Shown piece by piece: positions 1 through 7,998 of a stretch of 64,000 nt of DNA; position 1 is the first letter of the stretch; each line of letters begins with the position of its first letter. The stretch comes from Sanguibacter sp. HDW7. Its GTDB lineage: Bacteria > Actinomycetota > Actinomycetes > Actinomycetales > Cellulomonadaceae. Position numbers and translations under genes: made by a program. The notes below the pieces were generated by a model, which was not told the DNA's origin, did no database searches, and saw only the letters and a list, made by a program, of their open reading frames with translations. The stretch lies in assembly GCF_011300875.1 (NCBI RefSeq), contig NZ_CP049862.1, positions 1,674,001-1,738,000 on the forward strand, in the 5' to 3' direction.

Positions 1-54
1 GCCGAGGCGCCTCGCCGACGACCGGCTCGGACGGCTGCGGCTGCTGCCGCGGCG

Positions 55-525
55 TCACGCAGGGGCCCCGGGCTGCTGGCGGCTCGGGAAGTAGACCATG
101 CGGAACTTGCCGATCTGCACCTCGTCGCCCGTGCGCAGCGCGGCGACGTCCACCCGCTGACGGTTGACGTACGTGCCGTTGAGCGATCCGGAGTCGCGGA
201 CCGCGAAGCCCCCGCCGTCCCGCACGAACGCCGCGTGCTTGCGCGACACCGTGACGTCGTCGAGGAAGATGTCCGAGCGCTCGGAACGACCCACGAGCAC
301 CTGGTCCGCGTCGAGGAGGAACCGCGAGCCGGCGCCCGGGCCACGCAGCGTGACGAGCAGCGCGCTGCCCGCGGGCAGTGCGGCGATCGTCGCCTCGTCC
401 TGCGCCCCGGGCCGCTCGACGGGCTCGTCGCCCTGGGGCTCGCTCGGGATCGCGCCGAAGACGAGCGTCTGGTCCACGCTCTGCAGTGCGTCGTTCCCCG
501 GTGCAGGATCGGCTGCGTGCGTCAT
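55..525 (-). CDS. garA: FHA-domain metabolic regulator GarA/OdhI
   Basis: This 156-residue protein has a disordered N-terminus and one C-terminal forkhead-associated domain (about residues 56-146). The phosphothreonine-binding residues are visible: GR at 79-80, SRKH at 94-97 and the GSLNGTYVN loop at 113-121. The domain closely matches mycobacterial GarA and corynebacterial OdhI, which bind and inhibit 2-oxoglutarate dehydrogenase and act on glutamate metabolism until phosphorylated by Ser/Thr kinases. The N-terminal phospho-motif, ETTSVF in those proteins, reads DQTLVF here, so only the second threonine (T20) is left. The gene follows DUF881 and small-basic-protein genes, the usual actinobacterial order. 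A GGAGG ribosome site precedes the ATG. Role is inferred from the family. Confidence 0.9.
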   Translation of the reverse strand: MTHAADPAPGNDALQSVDQTLVFGAIPSEPQGDEPVERPGAQDEATIAALPAGSALLVTLRGPGAGSRFLLDADQVLVGRSERSDIFLDDVTVSRKHAAFVRDGGGFAVRDSGSLNGTYVNRQRVDVAALRTGDEVQIGKFRMVYFPSRQQPGAPA

Positions 526-573
526 GGCCCCTCCAAGCTACGTCGGTCCCGCCGGAGCGACCGGCGTCACACC

Positions 574-603
574 ATCCTAGGTGACCCTGAGCGCGGCGTC
601 GCA
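574..603 (-). promoter_or_regulatory. Probable garA promoter
   Basis: On the minus strand TAGGAT (574-579) lies 18 bases after TGCGAC (598-603), a reasonable actinobacterial -10/-35 pair. The 95-base gap between the DUF881 stop and garA would let garA be transcribed on its own. Confidence 0.45.
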
Positions 604-620
604 CGTCCGCGCCGCGCGGC

Positions 621-1634
621 TCAGTCCGCAGGCTCGACCGGGACCGGCACCGCCCACTGCGTCGCCGGCGCCTCACGGACCGCTGTGACCTCGACCTTGT
701 CGCGCGTGGTGACCTCGCCCGTCGCGCCGGCGTTGCGGACCTGAGCCATCGCGCCGCCCGGGATCTCGAGGGCTGGCACGATCGTGTCCGCCGCACCGAT
801 GACACGCCACTCGACGGGCGACGTGAGCACCGTGCCGTCGAGAGAGACCCCCTGGGCCGTATCGATGAACGACGAGCTTGCGACGATCCGGACGTCTCCG
901 ACCTGGACGACCTCGGCGCCGGCGTTGCGCAGCTCTTCGAGGATCGCGCGGTAGACGGTCGCACGCAGCGGCTCCGCTCCCGCCGAGACCCTGATCGCCA
1001 CACCAGGGCCTTCTGCGGGGAGACGCCCCGAGAGGATCCCCTGCACCGTGGCGCGCTCCTGCGCGAGCGCGAGCAGCGCCTCCTGGTCAGCGTTGCCCGA
1101 CTCGAGGTCGCCGAGCTGCTCGCGCAGCGACGCCGCCTGCCGCGCAAGCTCGTTGCCGCGCCGCGTCGTCTCGTCGAGGATCCGGACGAGCTCGTTCTGG
1201 CGCAGGCCCGTGAGCGGCTTCTCCCGCGTAGAGGACACCTGGACGACGATGCCGAACCCGAGCAGGCCGCACAGGAGTGCCGCGACGACCTGCGTCCTGG
1301 TCGCCCTCGGCGCGCCGGCGCGCGCGAGCGTGAGCCACGCGTTGCGTCCGGAGGCCGCCGGGCGCGCATGCTCGGCGACGTGCGCCCCAGCTCCCGGCGC
1401 CGGTGTGCTCGGCGCGGCGGCGTCGGCCCCGGACGCAGCGTGCTGCCCGGCCGGCGGACGGGTCGGCGCGTCCGTGCCAGGGTTCTCCTGCGCGACGGAG
1501 GCCTCGTCCGAGCGCGCGGTGTCCTCCGCATGCGAGGTCTCGTCCGCGTGAGACGCGAGCTCCTCGCGAGGAGCGTCCCCCTCACGGGGCGCCTTGTCCG
1601 GGAGCTCAGGACGCTCGTCGTCGGCCACGCTCAC
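621..1634 (-). CDS. DUF881 membrane-anchored protein (second copy)
   Basis: A 337-residue protein with a long acidic, Ala/Glu/Asp-rich disordered cytoplasmic N-terminus (residues 1-100), one membrane segment (about 115-133), a coiled-coil stretch (140-200) and an extracytoplasmic DUF881 domain (about 205-325). The DUF881 family has no firmly assigned biochemical activity; in actinobacteria and firmicutes its genes sit near small basic protein and division or envelope genes. The GTG start overlaps the stop of the small basic protein gene (GTGA), so translation is coupled. The long charged N-terminal extension is not shared with the first DUF881 copy in this cluster, so the two are unlikely to be redundant. 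Confidence 0.85.
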   Translation of the reverse strand: MSVADDERPELPDKAPREGDAPREELASHADETSHAEDTARSDEASVAQENPGTDAPTRPPAGQHAASGADAAAPSTPAPGAGAHVAEHARPAASGRNAWLTLARAGAPRATRTQVVAALLCGLLGFGIVVQVSSTREKPLTGLRQNELVRILDETTRRGNELARQAASLREQLGDLESGNADQEALLALAQERATVQGILSGRLPAEGPGVAIRVSAGAEPLRATVYRAILEELRNAGAEVVQVGDVRIVASSSFIDTAQGVSLDGTVLTSPVEWRVIGAADTIVPALEIPGGAMAQVRNAGATGEVTTRDKVEVTAVREAPATQWAVPVPVEPAD

Positions 1635-1963
1635 GCCTTGAAGAGATGGCGGCGGATCGCCGCGGCGTTCGAGAAGATGCGGATACCGAGGACGACGACG
1701 ACGCCGGTAGAGAGCTGGGTCCCGACACCGAGCTGGTCGCCGATGAAGACGATGAGAGCCGCGACGACGACGTTGGACAGGAACGACACGAGGAAGACCT
1801 TGTCGTCGAAGATCCCGTCGAGAAGCGCCCGGAGGCCGCCGAAGAGAGCGTCGAGCGCCGCGACGACCGCGATGGGGAGGTACGGCTGCAGCACGACCGG
1901 CACGTCCGGCTGGAAGTACAGGCCGAGCAGCGCTCCGGCGAGCAGGCCGAGCACGGGGATCAC
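1631..1963 (-). CDS. sbp: Small basic protein (DUF1290)
   Basis: A 110-residue integral membrane protein of the DUF1290/small basic protein family. Three hydrophobic segments are visible: near residues 1-16, 21-42 and 60-82. The GTG start has a strong GAGGAGG ribosome site six bases upstream. It lies between two DUF881 genes, with a GTGA overlap to the downstream one, an arrangement conserved across actinobacteria. Exact function is unknown; the neighbourhood with garA and DUF881 suggests an envelope-associated complex, which is inference. Confidence 0.85.
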   Translation of the reverse strand: MIPVLGLLAGALLGLYFQPDVPVVLQPYLPIAVVAALDALFGGLRALLDGIFDDKVFLVSFLSNVVVAALIVFIGDQLGVGTQLSTGVVVVLGIRIFSNAAAIRRHLFKA

Positions 1964-1979
1964 GAGCGTCCTCCTCGGG

Positions 1980-2870
1980 TCATGGGGTCGGCACGCCGTC
2001 GGGGCGGCTCGGCGACGTTGACGAGCCTAGCGTCTTGGGCGGCAGCGCGAGCAGCGTCTCGGCGACACGGCCGGCCGGGAGCTGGAGCAGCTTCTCGCGG
2101 CGCACGTCGGACGTGATCGCGTAGCGCGACGCGAGCACCGTGAGGTGCTGCTGGCCCACGGAACGCGCGAAGTACGCGGGCAGGGTCGAGGGGTCGCCGA
2201 TCGCCTCGACCGTGTAGGGGCTGCTGAGACCGACGAGGTCGACGAGGATCGCCTCCCCCGCGCTGCGGATCGCGCTCGTCGCCGTGAGCCGGTGTCCGTT
2301 GACCGCGATCGCCTGGGCGCCCGAGGCCCACAGCGCGTTGACGACCACCTGGAGGTCGTAGTCGAGGACGCGCTTGGACTCGTTCTCCTTCTCCCCGAGC
2401 AGCGGCACAGCGTCGCGCATCGTCACGACGAGCCCTGGGCCGGTCACCGCGACCGTGCCGGCCGACGCGCCGTCGCGCAACGTGCGCTCGAGCAGCGCCG
2501 GGTAGGTGTCGGCGAGCCCCTCGTTCTGCAGCGTGTCGATGCGCGCGTCGAGCTCGAGGATCTCCTGGGCGGCCGCGTCGGCCTCCGCGGCACGCTCGAG
2601 GATCTCTTCCTGAAGGACGGAACGTGCCTGCAGCACGGAGTCCTTGGGCTGCAGCGCGACCGTCGCGGCCGCGGTGCCGGCGCCGAGGAGAACCGCGACG
2701 AGCGTGAGCACGACGGTGCGGCGCGGGCCACGGGTCGAGGACCCGTCACGTCGCCGAGCCGCCTCCTCGGCGTAGCCGGGGTCGAGCGGACGGCGCATGA
2801 CCTCGTCGAGCAGCACCATGGAGGCGTCGGGCCGCGTGGGCCGCGTACGCGCGTCGGGTGCTGCCTTCAC
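1980..2870 (-). CDS. DUF881 membrane-anchored protein (first copy)
   Basis: A 296-residue protein with a short cytoplasmic head, one membrane segment (about residues 51-73), a coiled-coil region (80-125) and a DUF881 domain to about residue 270. GTG start with GGAGG about nine bases upstream. It is the first gene of the DUF881-sbp-DUF881-garA cluster and its promoter overlaps that of the divergent DUF4126 gene. It shares the family fold with the second DUF881 copy but not its long acidic head. Function is not established. Confidence 0.85.
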   Translation of the reverse strand: MKAAPDARTRPTRPDASMVLLDEVMRRPLDPGYAEEAARRRDGSSTRGPRRTVVLTLVAVLLGAGTAAATVALQPKDSVLQARSVLQEEILERAAEADAAAQEILELDARIDTLQNEGLADTYPALLERTLRDGASAGTVAVTGPGLVVTMRDAVPLLGEKENESKRVLDYDLQVVVNALWASGAQAIAVNGHRLTATSAIRSAGEAILVDLVGLSSPYTVEAIGDPSTLPAYFARSVGQQHLTVLASRYAITSDVRREKLLQLPAGRVAETLLALPPKTLGSSTSPSRPDGVPTP

Positions 2871-2902
2871 GGGTCGTGCCTCCTGCCTCCGGTGCGCCTG
2901 TC

Positions 2903-2912
2903 ATCCTAGGCT
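2903..2912. promoter_or_regulatory. Overlapping divergent -10 boxes
   Basis: The sequence ATCCTAGGCT reads TAGGAT on the minus strand (2903-2908, toward the DUF881 gene, 32 bases to its GTG) and TAGGCT on the plus strand (2907-2912, toward the DUF4126 gene, 41 bases to its ATG). The two hexamers share two bases, so the promoters should be mutually exclusive. The -35 regions on both sides are weak. Confidence 0.4.
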
Positions 2913-2953
2913 GCGCAGGGAGAGGCCTGCACAGGACGACCGAGGGGACGACG

Positions 2954-3544
2954 ATGATCGAGCTGTTGACCGGGGCGAGCCTCGCCTCCGCCGCAGGCCT
3001 CAACGCGTACGTCCCGCTTCTCGTCATCGGGCTCGCAGACCGGTTCACGACGTTCGTCGAGCTCCCCGACGCCTGGTCGTGGCTCTCGGGGTGGCCCGCG
3101 CTCGCCATCCTCGGGGTCCTGCTCGTCATCGAGGTCGTCGCCGACAAGGTCCCCGCGGTCGACACGCTCAACGACGTCGTCCAGACCGTCGTGCGTCCCG
3201 CCTCGGGTGGCCTCGTCGTCGGGGCCGGCACCGCCGGCGAGCAGGTCGTCGACGGCAGCACGTGGAGCGGCACGAGCTGGTGGGCCGTCGCGCTCGGCGT
3301 CGGCATCGCGCTCGCGGTCCACCTGCTCAAGGCCTCCGTGCGTCCGGTCCTCAACGCCGCGACGTTCGGCCTCGCGGCGCCCGTCGTCTCGTCCGTCGAG
3401 GACGCGTCGTCCGTCGTCATCTCCGTCCTCGCGATCGTCGTGCCCGTGCTCGCGGCGATCGGCGTCGTCGCCGTCGTCGTCACGCTCGTGAGGCTCGCGA
3501 GGCGCCGTCGACGCCGTGCGTCGCAGCTCGGGACCACGACCTGA
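2954..3544 (+). CDS. DUF4126 integral membrane protein
   Basis: A 196-residue membrane protein starting MIELLTGASLASAAGLNAYV, typical of DUF4126. About five hydrophobic segments are visible, including a glycine-rich one (residues 72-85) and a long C-terminal one followed by an arginine cluster (cytoplasmic by the positive-inside rule). The start was chosen at 2954 because GAGGGGA lies six bases upstream; an in-frame upstream ATG has no ribosome site. The family has no known substrate. It is transcribed divergently from the DUF881/GarA cluster. Confidence 0.8.
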   Translation: MIELLTGASLASAAGLNAYVPLLVIGLADRFTTFVELPDAWSWLSGWPALAILGVLLVIEVVADKVPAVDTLNDVVQTVVRPASGGLVVGAGTAGEQVVDGSTWSGTSWWAVALGVGIALAVHLLKASVRPVLNAATFGLAAPVVSSVEDASSVVISVLAIVVPVLAAIGVVAVVVTLVRLARRRRRRASQLGTTT

Positions 3545-3603
3545 CCCTCCCCTGTGTCCGACCTCACCGGCCAGGTCCCTCACCCGACGGGGCCCCGGCA
3601 CGC

Positions 3604-3763
3604 TAGGCTGAGGGTTCAGCTTGGAGCGTGTCGCGCGTCCCGCGTGTGAGTCAGGTGGCCACCCATGGTGGCCGTGTGGGTTGTTTCGGGAGTAGCGACC
3701 GCGGTGGACCCAACGTCCGCTGCACCGGCTCCGCACCCCGAACAGAAAATCGGTCCCTCTCGT
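3604..3763 (+). promoter_or_regulatory. Long leader of the DEAD-box gene with -10 and hairpin
   Basis: TAGGCT (3604-3609) is a plausible -10, leaving an untranslated leader of about 148 bases. The leader contains a perfect 7-bp stem (3657-3663 with 3667-3673, loop CAT), itself next to a GGTGGCCACC palindrome. Long structured leaders are common before RNA-helicase genes. No known riboswitch consensus is seen. Confidence 0.4.
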
Positions 3764-5668
3764 ATGTCGACGTCCGAGCAGGGCACGCTTCCGCGCGCCC
3801 TCGACGCCCAGCCCACCCCCTCCTTCGACACCCTCGGCCTCCCCGACGCCCTCATGGCGGCGGTCGCCGACCTCGGCTTCCAGACCCCGTCTGCCATCCA
3901 GGCCGAGGCGATCCCCACCCTCCTCGGCGGCCGTGACATCACGGGCATCGCCCAGACCGGAACGGGCAAGACCGCCGCGTTCGGTCTCCCCATGCTCGCC
4001 GCGGTCGACCCGTCGCTCCGCGCGACCCAGGCCCTCGTCCTCACGCCGACGCGCGAGCTCGCGATGCAGGTCGCCGACGCGATCCAGTCGTTCGCGACGC
4101 ACCTTCCCGGCCTCGAGGTCCTCGCCGTCTACGGCGGCTCCCCGTACATCCCGCAGCAGCGCGCCCTCCAGCGCGGCGCGCAGGTCGTCGTCGGCACCCC
4201 CGGCCGCGTCATCGACCACATGGAGCGCGGCGCGCTCGTCATGGACGACATCCGCTTCCTCGTCCTCGACGAGGCCGACGAGATGCTCCGCATGGGCTTC
4301 GCCGAGGACGTCGACACCGTCTTCAAGCGCGCCCCCGAGAAGCGCCAGGTCGCGCTCTTCTCCGCGACGATGCCCCCGCAGATCCGCCGCGTCGCCGCCG
4401 AGCACCTCACCGACCCGGTCGAGATCGCTGTCGCACGCCAGGCCTCGACCGTCACGTCGGTCGTCCAGGAGTACGCGGTCGTCCCGTTCCGCCACAAGGT
4501 CGGTGCGCTCAGCCGCGTCCTCGCGACGTCCGACGCCGACGCCGCGATCGTCTTCTGCCGCACCCGCGGTGCCGCGGAGGAGGTCGGCTCCGAGCTCATC
4601 GCCAAGGGCATCTCCGCCGCCACGATCTCCGGCGACGTCGCCCAGAAGGAGCGCGAGAAGATCGTCGAGCGCCTCCGCGGCGGCCAGCTCGACGTCCTCG
4701 TCGCGACCGACGTCGCGGCCCGTGGCCTCGACGTCGACCGCATCGGTCTCGTCGTGAACTTCGACCTGCCGGGCGAGCCCGAGGCGTACGTCCACCGCAT
4801 CGGCCGTACGGGCCGCGCCGGCCGCACGGGCCGCGCGCTCTCGTTCGTCACGCCCAACGAGCGCGGTCGCCTGCGCGGCATCGAGCGCACGACGCGCACG
4901 CCGCTCTCGCTCGTCGAGATCCCGACCCCCGCCGACGTCTCGGCGCACCGGGCCCGCTCCGTGCTCGCCGCGGTTCCCGCGCGCATCGAGTCCGGTCGCC
5001 TCGACCTCTACCGCTCGCTCCTGTCCTCCTACGCCGCCGAGTCCGGCACGGACCCGCTCGAGATCGCCTCGGCGCTCGTCGCCCTCCACGTCGGCGACGA
5101 CGGCCCGAGCGCCTACGCCGAGCAGGTCGCGGCCGAGGCCGAGCGCGACGAGGCCCGCCGCCTCGAGCAGCGCGCCAAGGAGCGCGCCGTCGAGCGCGAG
5201 CAGCGCGGCGACCGTCGCTTCGACGACCGTCGTGACGACCGCCGCTACGAGGATCGCCGCGACGACCGTCGCAGCGACGGCCGCGTGGCGCGCCGCGACC
5301 ACGGCACCGCCGGCACGCGGTACCGCCTCGCCGTCGGCCGCAACCACGGCATCCAGCCGCGCGGCATCGTAGGCGCCCTGACGAATGAGGGTGGTCTCAC
5401 CGGTTCCGACCTCGGCAAGATCGACATCTTCGGCAGCTTCTCGCTCGTCGAGATCACCGCGTCGCTCGACGACCAGACGATCGAGCGCATCTCGCGCGCG
5501 AAGGTGGGCGGCAAGTCGCTGCGCATGACGCTCGACGAGGGCGCTCCCCCGGTGCGCGGCGGCCGCGACGAGCGTCCCGCGTACGGCCGTCGGGACGAGC
5601 GCGGCCCGCGCCGCGACGACCGTCACCGCTCGGCCGACGCGCCGCGCACGACGCGCTGGGCCCGCTGA
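3764..5668 (+). CDS. deaD: DEAD-box ATP-dependent RNA helicase (DeaD/CsdA type)
   Basis: A 634-residue RNA helicase. Motifs in order: Q motif (GFQTPSAIQ, 38-46), Walker A AQTGTGKT (63-70), PTRELA (95-100), DEAD (169-172), SAT (200-202), the ATDVAARGLDV motif and HRIGRTGRAGRTG. After the helicase core come an Arg/Asp-rich stretch with repeated RDDRR units (about 475-515) and a DbpA-like RNA-binding domain (about 515-595), then a second Arg/Asp tail. This layout fits DeaD/CsdA proteins that act in ribosome assembly and cold adaptation. The start at 3764 was chosen for homology because upstream residues look unlike the family; no clear ribosome site precedes it, so the start is uncertain. Confidence 0.88.
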   Translation: MSTSEQGTLPRALDAQPTPSFDTLGLPDALMAAVADLGFQTPSAIQAEAIPTLLGGRDITGIAQTGTGKTAAFGLPMLAAVDPSLRATQALVLTPTRELAMQVADAIQSFATHLPGLEVLAVYGGSPYIPQQRALQRGAQVVVGTPGRVIDHMERGALVMDDIRFLVLDEADEMLRMGFAEDVDTVFKRAPEKRQVALFSATMPPQIRRVAAEHLTDPVEIAVARQASTVTSVVQEYAVVPFRHKVGALSRVLATSDADAAIVFCRTRGAAEEVGSELIAKGISAATISGDVAQKEREKIVERLRGGQLDVLVATDVAARGLDVDRIGLVVNFDLPGEPEAYVHRIGRTGRAGRTGRALSFVTPNERGRLRGIERTTRTPLSLVEIPTPADVSAHRARSVLAAVPARIESGRLDLYRSLLSSYAAESGTDPLEIASALVALHVGDDGPSAYAEQVAAEAERDEARRLEQRAKERAVEREQRGDRRFDDRRDDRRYEDRRDDRRSDGRVARRDHGTAGTRYRLAVGRNHGIQPRGIVGALTNEGGLTGSDLGKIDIFGSFSLVEITASLDDQTIERISRAKVGGKSLRMTLDEGAPPVRGGRDERPAYGRRDERGPRRDDRHRSADAPRTTRWAR

Positions 5669-5687
5669 GCCAGGCACCCGCACGTAC

Positions 5688-5725
5688 GCCGATGGCCGGC
5701 ACCCCTCGGGGTGCCGGCCATCGGC
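5688..5725. terminator. Bidirectional terminator hairpin
   Basis: Perfect 18-bp inverted repeat (5688-5705 with 5708-5725) between the convergent helicase and PH-domain genes. There is no T-run, as is usual in very GC-rich actinobacteria. Confidence 0.7.
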
Positions 5726-5744
5726 ATGTCTGGGCGAGGCCCGT

Positions 5745-6209
5745 TCAGCGCTCAGGTTCAGTCGCCTCGCCGTAGCGTACGACCAGGGTCGCCAGCCGGG
5801 CCGCCTCCGCGCGGCCGAAGGCACCGTCCGAGGACTGCACCGCCATGACCGCGAGAGTCGTGCCGTCCGCGAGGTCGAGCGTCACCCACGGCTGCCCCTG
5901 TCCGAGGCGCACGGACTCGACCTGTGCCCACTCGAGCGCGCGCGTCCGCACGAGGTTGCGCACGACGATCCCCTCGGGGCTCACGACCGCGAGCACGCCC
6001 GCGTGGCGCCACAGCAGCCACACCGCGAACCCGACGACGAGGCACATGGCCACGTTGTTGGCGGGGTCGTATCCGATCCCCGGATGACCGGGCGACGTGA
6101 GCAGCACGAACGCCGCGCCGGCGAGGATCGCGACGATGAGGACCCGCCCGACGACGCGGGCTCCCCGGGGCCTGAAGGGCGCCAGGAGCCTCGCGTCGTC
6201 GTCGGACAC
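5745..6209 (-). CDS. PH-domain membrane protein
   Basis: A 154-residue protein with two membrane segments (about 19-39 and 51-71) followed by a bacterial PH-like domain (about 72-150) containing the conserved-looking stretch VVSPEGIVVRN and a final acidic tail. GTG start. It begins five bases after the hisG stop and is probably transcribed with hisE and hisG. Such proteins often sit beside hisG in this group of actinobacteria; no biochemical role is known and none is assigned here. Confidence 0.75.
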   Translation of the reverse strand: MSDDDARLLAPFRPRGARVVGRVLIVAILAGAAFVLLTSPGHPGIGYDPANNVAMCLVVGFAVWLLWRHAGVLAVVSPEGIVVRNLVRTRALEWAQVESVRLGQGQPWVTLDLADGTTLAVMAVQSSDGAFGRAEAARLATLVVRYGEATEPER

Positions 6210-6214
6210 GGCTG

Positions 6215-7063
6215 CTACAGCCGGCTCGCGTGGATCGAGGTGACGATGATCGCGCGCGCGCCGACCTCGTAGAGGTCGTCCATGACGCGGTTCGTCTGCT
6301 TGCGGGGCACCATCGCACGCACGGCGGCCCAGTCGCGGTCGTGCAGCGGCGAGACGGTCGGCGACTCGAGCCCCGGCGTGATCGCGACGGCCCCGTCGAC
6401 CTTGTCGACGGGGACGTCGTAGTCCATGAGGACGTACTCGTGCGCGGTGAGGACGCCCTGGAGACGACGCGTGAGCGTTGCGAGGCCCTCGGGGTCCTCA
6501 CGGTCGGCGCACTTGATGAGGACGGCCTCCGACAGGAGGATCGGGTCGCCGAAGACCTCGAGGCCCGCCGCGCGCAGCGTCGTGCCCGTCTCGACGACGT
6601 CCGCGATGACGTCCGCGACGCCGAGGCGCACCGAGGACTCGACGGCGCCGTCGAGGTGGACGACCCGCTCCGGGGTGATGCCGCGCTCGGCGAGGTAGTT
6701 CTCGACGAGGAGGTTGTACGAGGTCGCGATGCGCTGGCCCGCGAGCTGGGCGACGTCCGTCACCACGCCCTGCGGGGCGGCGAACCGGAACGTCGAGCGG
6801 GCGAAGCCGAGCGGCAGGTGCTCGACGGCGTGCGCACCCGAGTCGAGCAGCAGGTCGCGGCCGGTGATGCCGGCGTCGACGGTGCCCGAGCCGACGTAGA
6901 CGGCGACGTCGCGCGGGCGCAGGAAGAAGAACTCGACGTCGTTGTCCGGGTCGGCCAGCACGAGCTCACGCGTGTCGCGGCGCTGGCGGTAGCCCGCCTC
7001 GCGGAGCATGTCGGCGGCGGGCTCGGACAGGGAGCCCTTGTTGGGGACGGCGATACGGAACAC
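6215..7063 (-). CDS. hisG: ATP phosphoribosyltransferase (long form)
   Basis: A 282-residue HisG that condenses ATP and PRPP, the committed step of histidine synthesis, in the cytoplasm. The N-terminus reads [15 protein letters not shown] and the length fits the long, self-sufficient form with a C-terminal histidine-sensing domain, so no HisZ is needed. The GTG at 7063 was chosen because AAGGAT lies about seven bases upstream; an in-frame ATG 90 bases earlier would add a basic, unconserved extension. hisE lies 93 bases upstream in the same direction. Confidence 0.95.
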   Translation of the reverse strand: MFRIAVPNKGSLSEPAADMLREAGYRQRRDTRELVLADPDNDVEFFFLRPRDVAVYVGSGTVDAGITGRDLLLDSGAHAVEHLPLGFARSTFRFAAPQGVVTDVAQLAGQRIATSYNLLVENYLAERGITPERVVHLDGAVESSVRLGVADVIADVVETGTTLRAAGLEVFGDPILLSEAVLIKCADREDPEGLATLTRRLQGVLTAHEYVLMDYDVPVDKVDGAVAITPGLESPTVSPLHDRDWAAVRAMVPRKQTNRVMDDLYEVGARAIIVTSIHASRL

Positions 7064-7156
7064 GGGGATCCTTCGGGTCGGCCCGCGCCGGACGGCCTGG
7101 CGCGGACGGGAGATCGGGAGAGGAACGCGGAGCGGCGGGCTGGTGCCCGGCATCGC

Positions 7157-7420
7157 TCAGAGGTAGGAGTAGACGTCCTCGAGGGTCAGGCCCTTGGAGA
7201 CCATGAGCACCTGGAGGTGGTAGAGCAGCTGGGAGATCTCCTCGGAGAGCTCCGCGTCGCTCTGGTACTCGGCGGCCATCCAGACCTCGGCCGCCTCCTC
7301 GACGATCTTCTTGCCGATGGCATGCACGCCCGCGTCGAGCTCCTTGACGGTGCCTGATCCCTCAGGACGTTCCACGGCCTTGCGGCCCAGCTCGGCGAAC
7401 AGCGTGTCGAAGGTCTTCAC
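7157..7420 (-). CDS. hisE: Phosphoribosyl-ATP diphosphatase
   Basis: An 87-residue all-helical PRA-PH enzyme that hydrolyses phosphoribosyl-ATP, the second step of histidine synthesis. The conserved [10 protein letters not shown] helix with acidic metal ligands is present. The GTG start at 7420 has no ribosome site, but TAGGCT lies eight bases before it, so the transcript is probably leaderless. Directly followed by hisG. Length fits the stand-alone form. Confidence 0.93.
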   Translation of the reverse strand: MKTFDTLFAELGRKAVERPEGSGTVKELDAGVHAIGKKIVEEAAEVWMAAEYQSDAELSEEISQLLYHLQVLMVSKGLTLEDVYSYL

Positions 7421-7428
7421 GGTTCTTG

Positions 7429-7434
7429 AGCCTA
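7429..7434 (-). promoter_or_regulatory. hisE -10 box, leaderless start
   Basis: TAGGCT on the minus strand, eight bases before the GTG. That spacing puts the transcription start at or next to the start codon. A terminator hairpin for the upstream rib operon ends just before it. Confidence 0.5.
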
Positions 7435-7442
7435 GCGCGCCG

Positions 7443-7492
7443 ACGGCCGCGGCCGGTGCCCGTCCCGAGGGACGGGCACCGGCCGCGGCCGT
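7443..7492 (-). terminator. rib operon terminator
   Basis: Perfect 24-bp inverted repeat (7443-7466 with 7469-7492), almost all G and C, 38 bases after the ribH stop. It separates the riboflavin operon from hisE. Confidence 0.75.
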
Positions 7493-7530
7493 GCGTGCTG
7501 GTGGGACGTCCGGCGTCCCGCCCGCCTGGA

Positions 7531-7998
7531 TCAGATCGCGCGCAGTGCGACGACGGTCGCGACGGCGGCCTCGACAGCCTCCGCGCCCTTGTCCTCGCTC
7601 GAGCCCGGCAGACCGGCGCGCTCGCGCGCCTGCTCGACCGTGTCGACCGTGAGCAGCCCGAACCCGACGGGGACGCCCGTGCGCACCGCGACGTCCGTGA
7701 GTCCCGAGGTGACGCCCTGGCACACGTACTCGAAGTGCGGGGTGCCGCCGCGGATGACCACGCCGAGCGCGACGACGAGGTCGTAGCCCGCCGAGGCCGC
7801 GCGGCTCGCGACGACCGGAAGCTCCATCGAGCCCGGCACGCGGATCTCTGTGACGTCGGTGACCCCCGTGCGCTCGAACGCACGGCGGGCACCCGCGACG
7901 AGACCGTCCATGATCTCGGTGTGCCAGCTGGCGGCGACGAGCACGGCCCGCAGGCCCGTGCCGTCCGTGACGACCTGGGGTGCGCCTTCTCCGCTCAT
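7531..7998 (-). CDS. ribH: 6,7-dimethyl-8-ribityllumazine synthase
   Basis: A 155-residue lumazine synthase that joins the RibBA and RibD/phosphatase products into the riboflavin precursor. Family signatures visible: VAASWHTEI near the N-terminus, [24 protein letters not shown] with the catalytic histidine, and GVLT-type GFGLLTVDT. The ATG overlaps the ribBA stop (ATGA). It is the last gene of the FMN-riboswitch operon. Confidence 0.96.
   Translation of the reverse strand: MSGEGAPQVVTDGTGLRAVLVAASWHTEIMDGLVAGARRAFERTGVTDVTEIRVPGSMELPVVASRAASAGYDLVVALGVVIRGGTPHFEYVCQGVTSGLTDVAVRTGVPVGFGLLTVDTVEQARERAGLPGSSEDKGAEAVEAAVATVVALRAI

Noticed and set aside
1-54. Possible start of a MerR-type gene after garA
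   Set aside because: No start codon with a ribosome site lies in these bases; the next gene must begin outside the window.
7429-7439. CTCAAG before hisE as a FliA/WhiG -35
   Set aside because: No GCCGATAA-like box follows at 13-14 bases; the sequence there is hisE coding.
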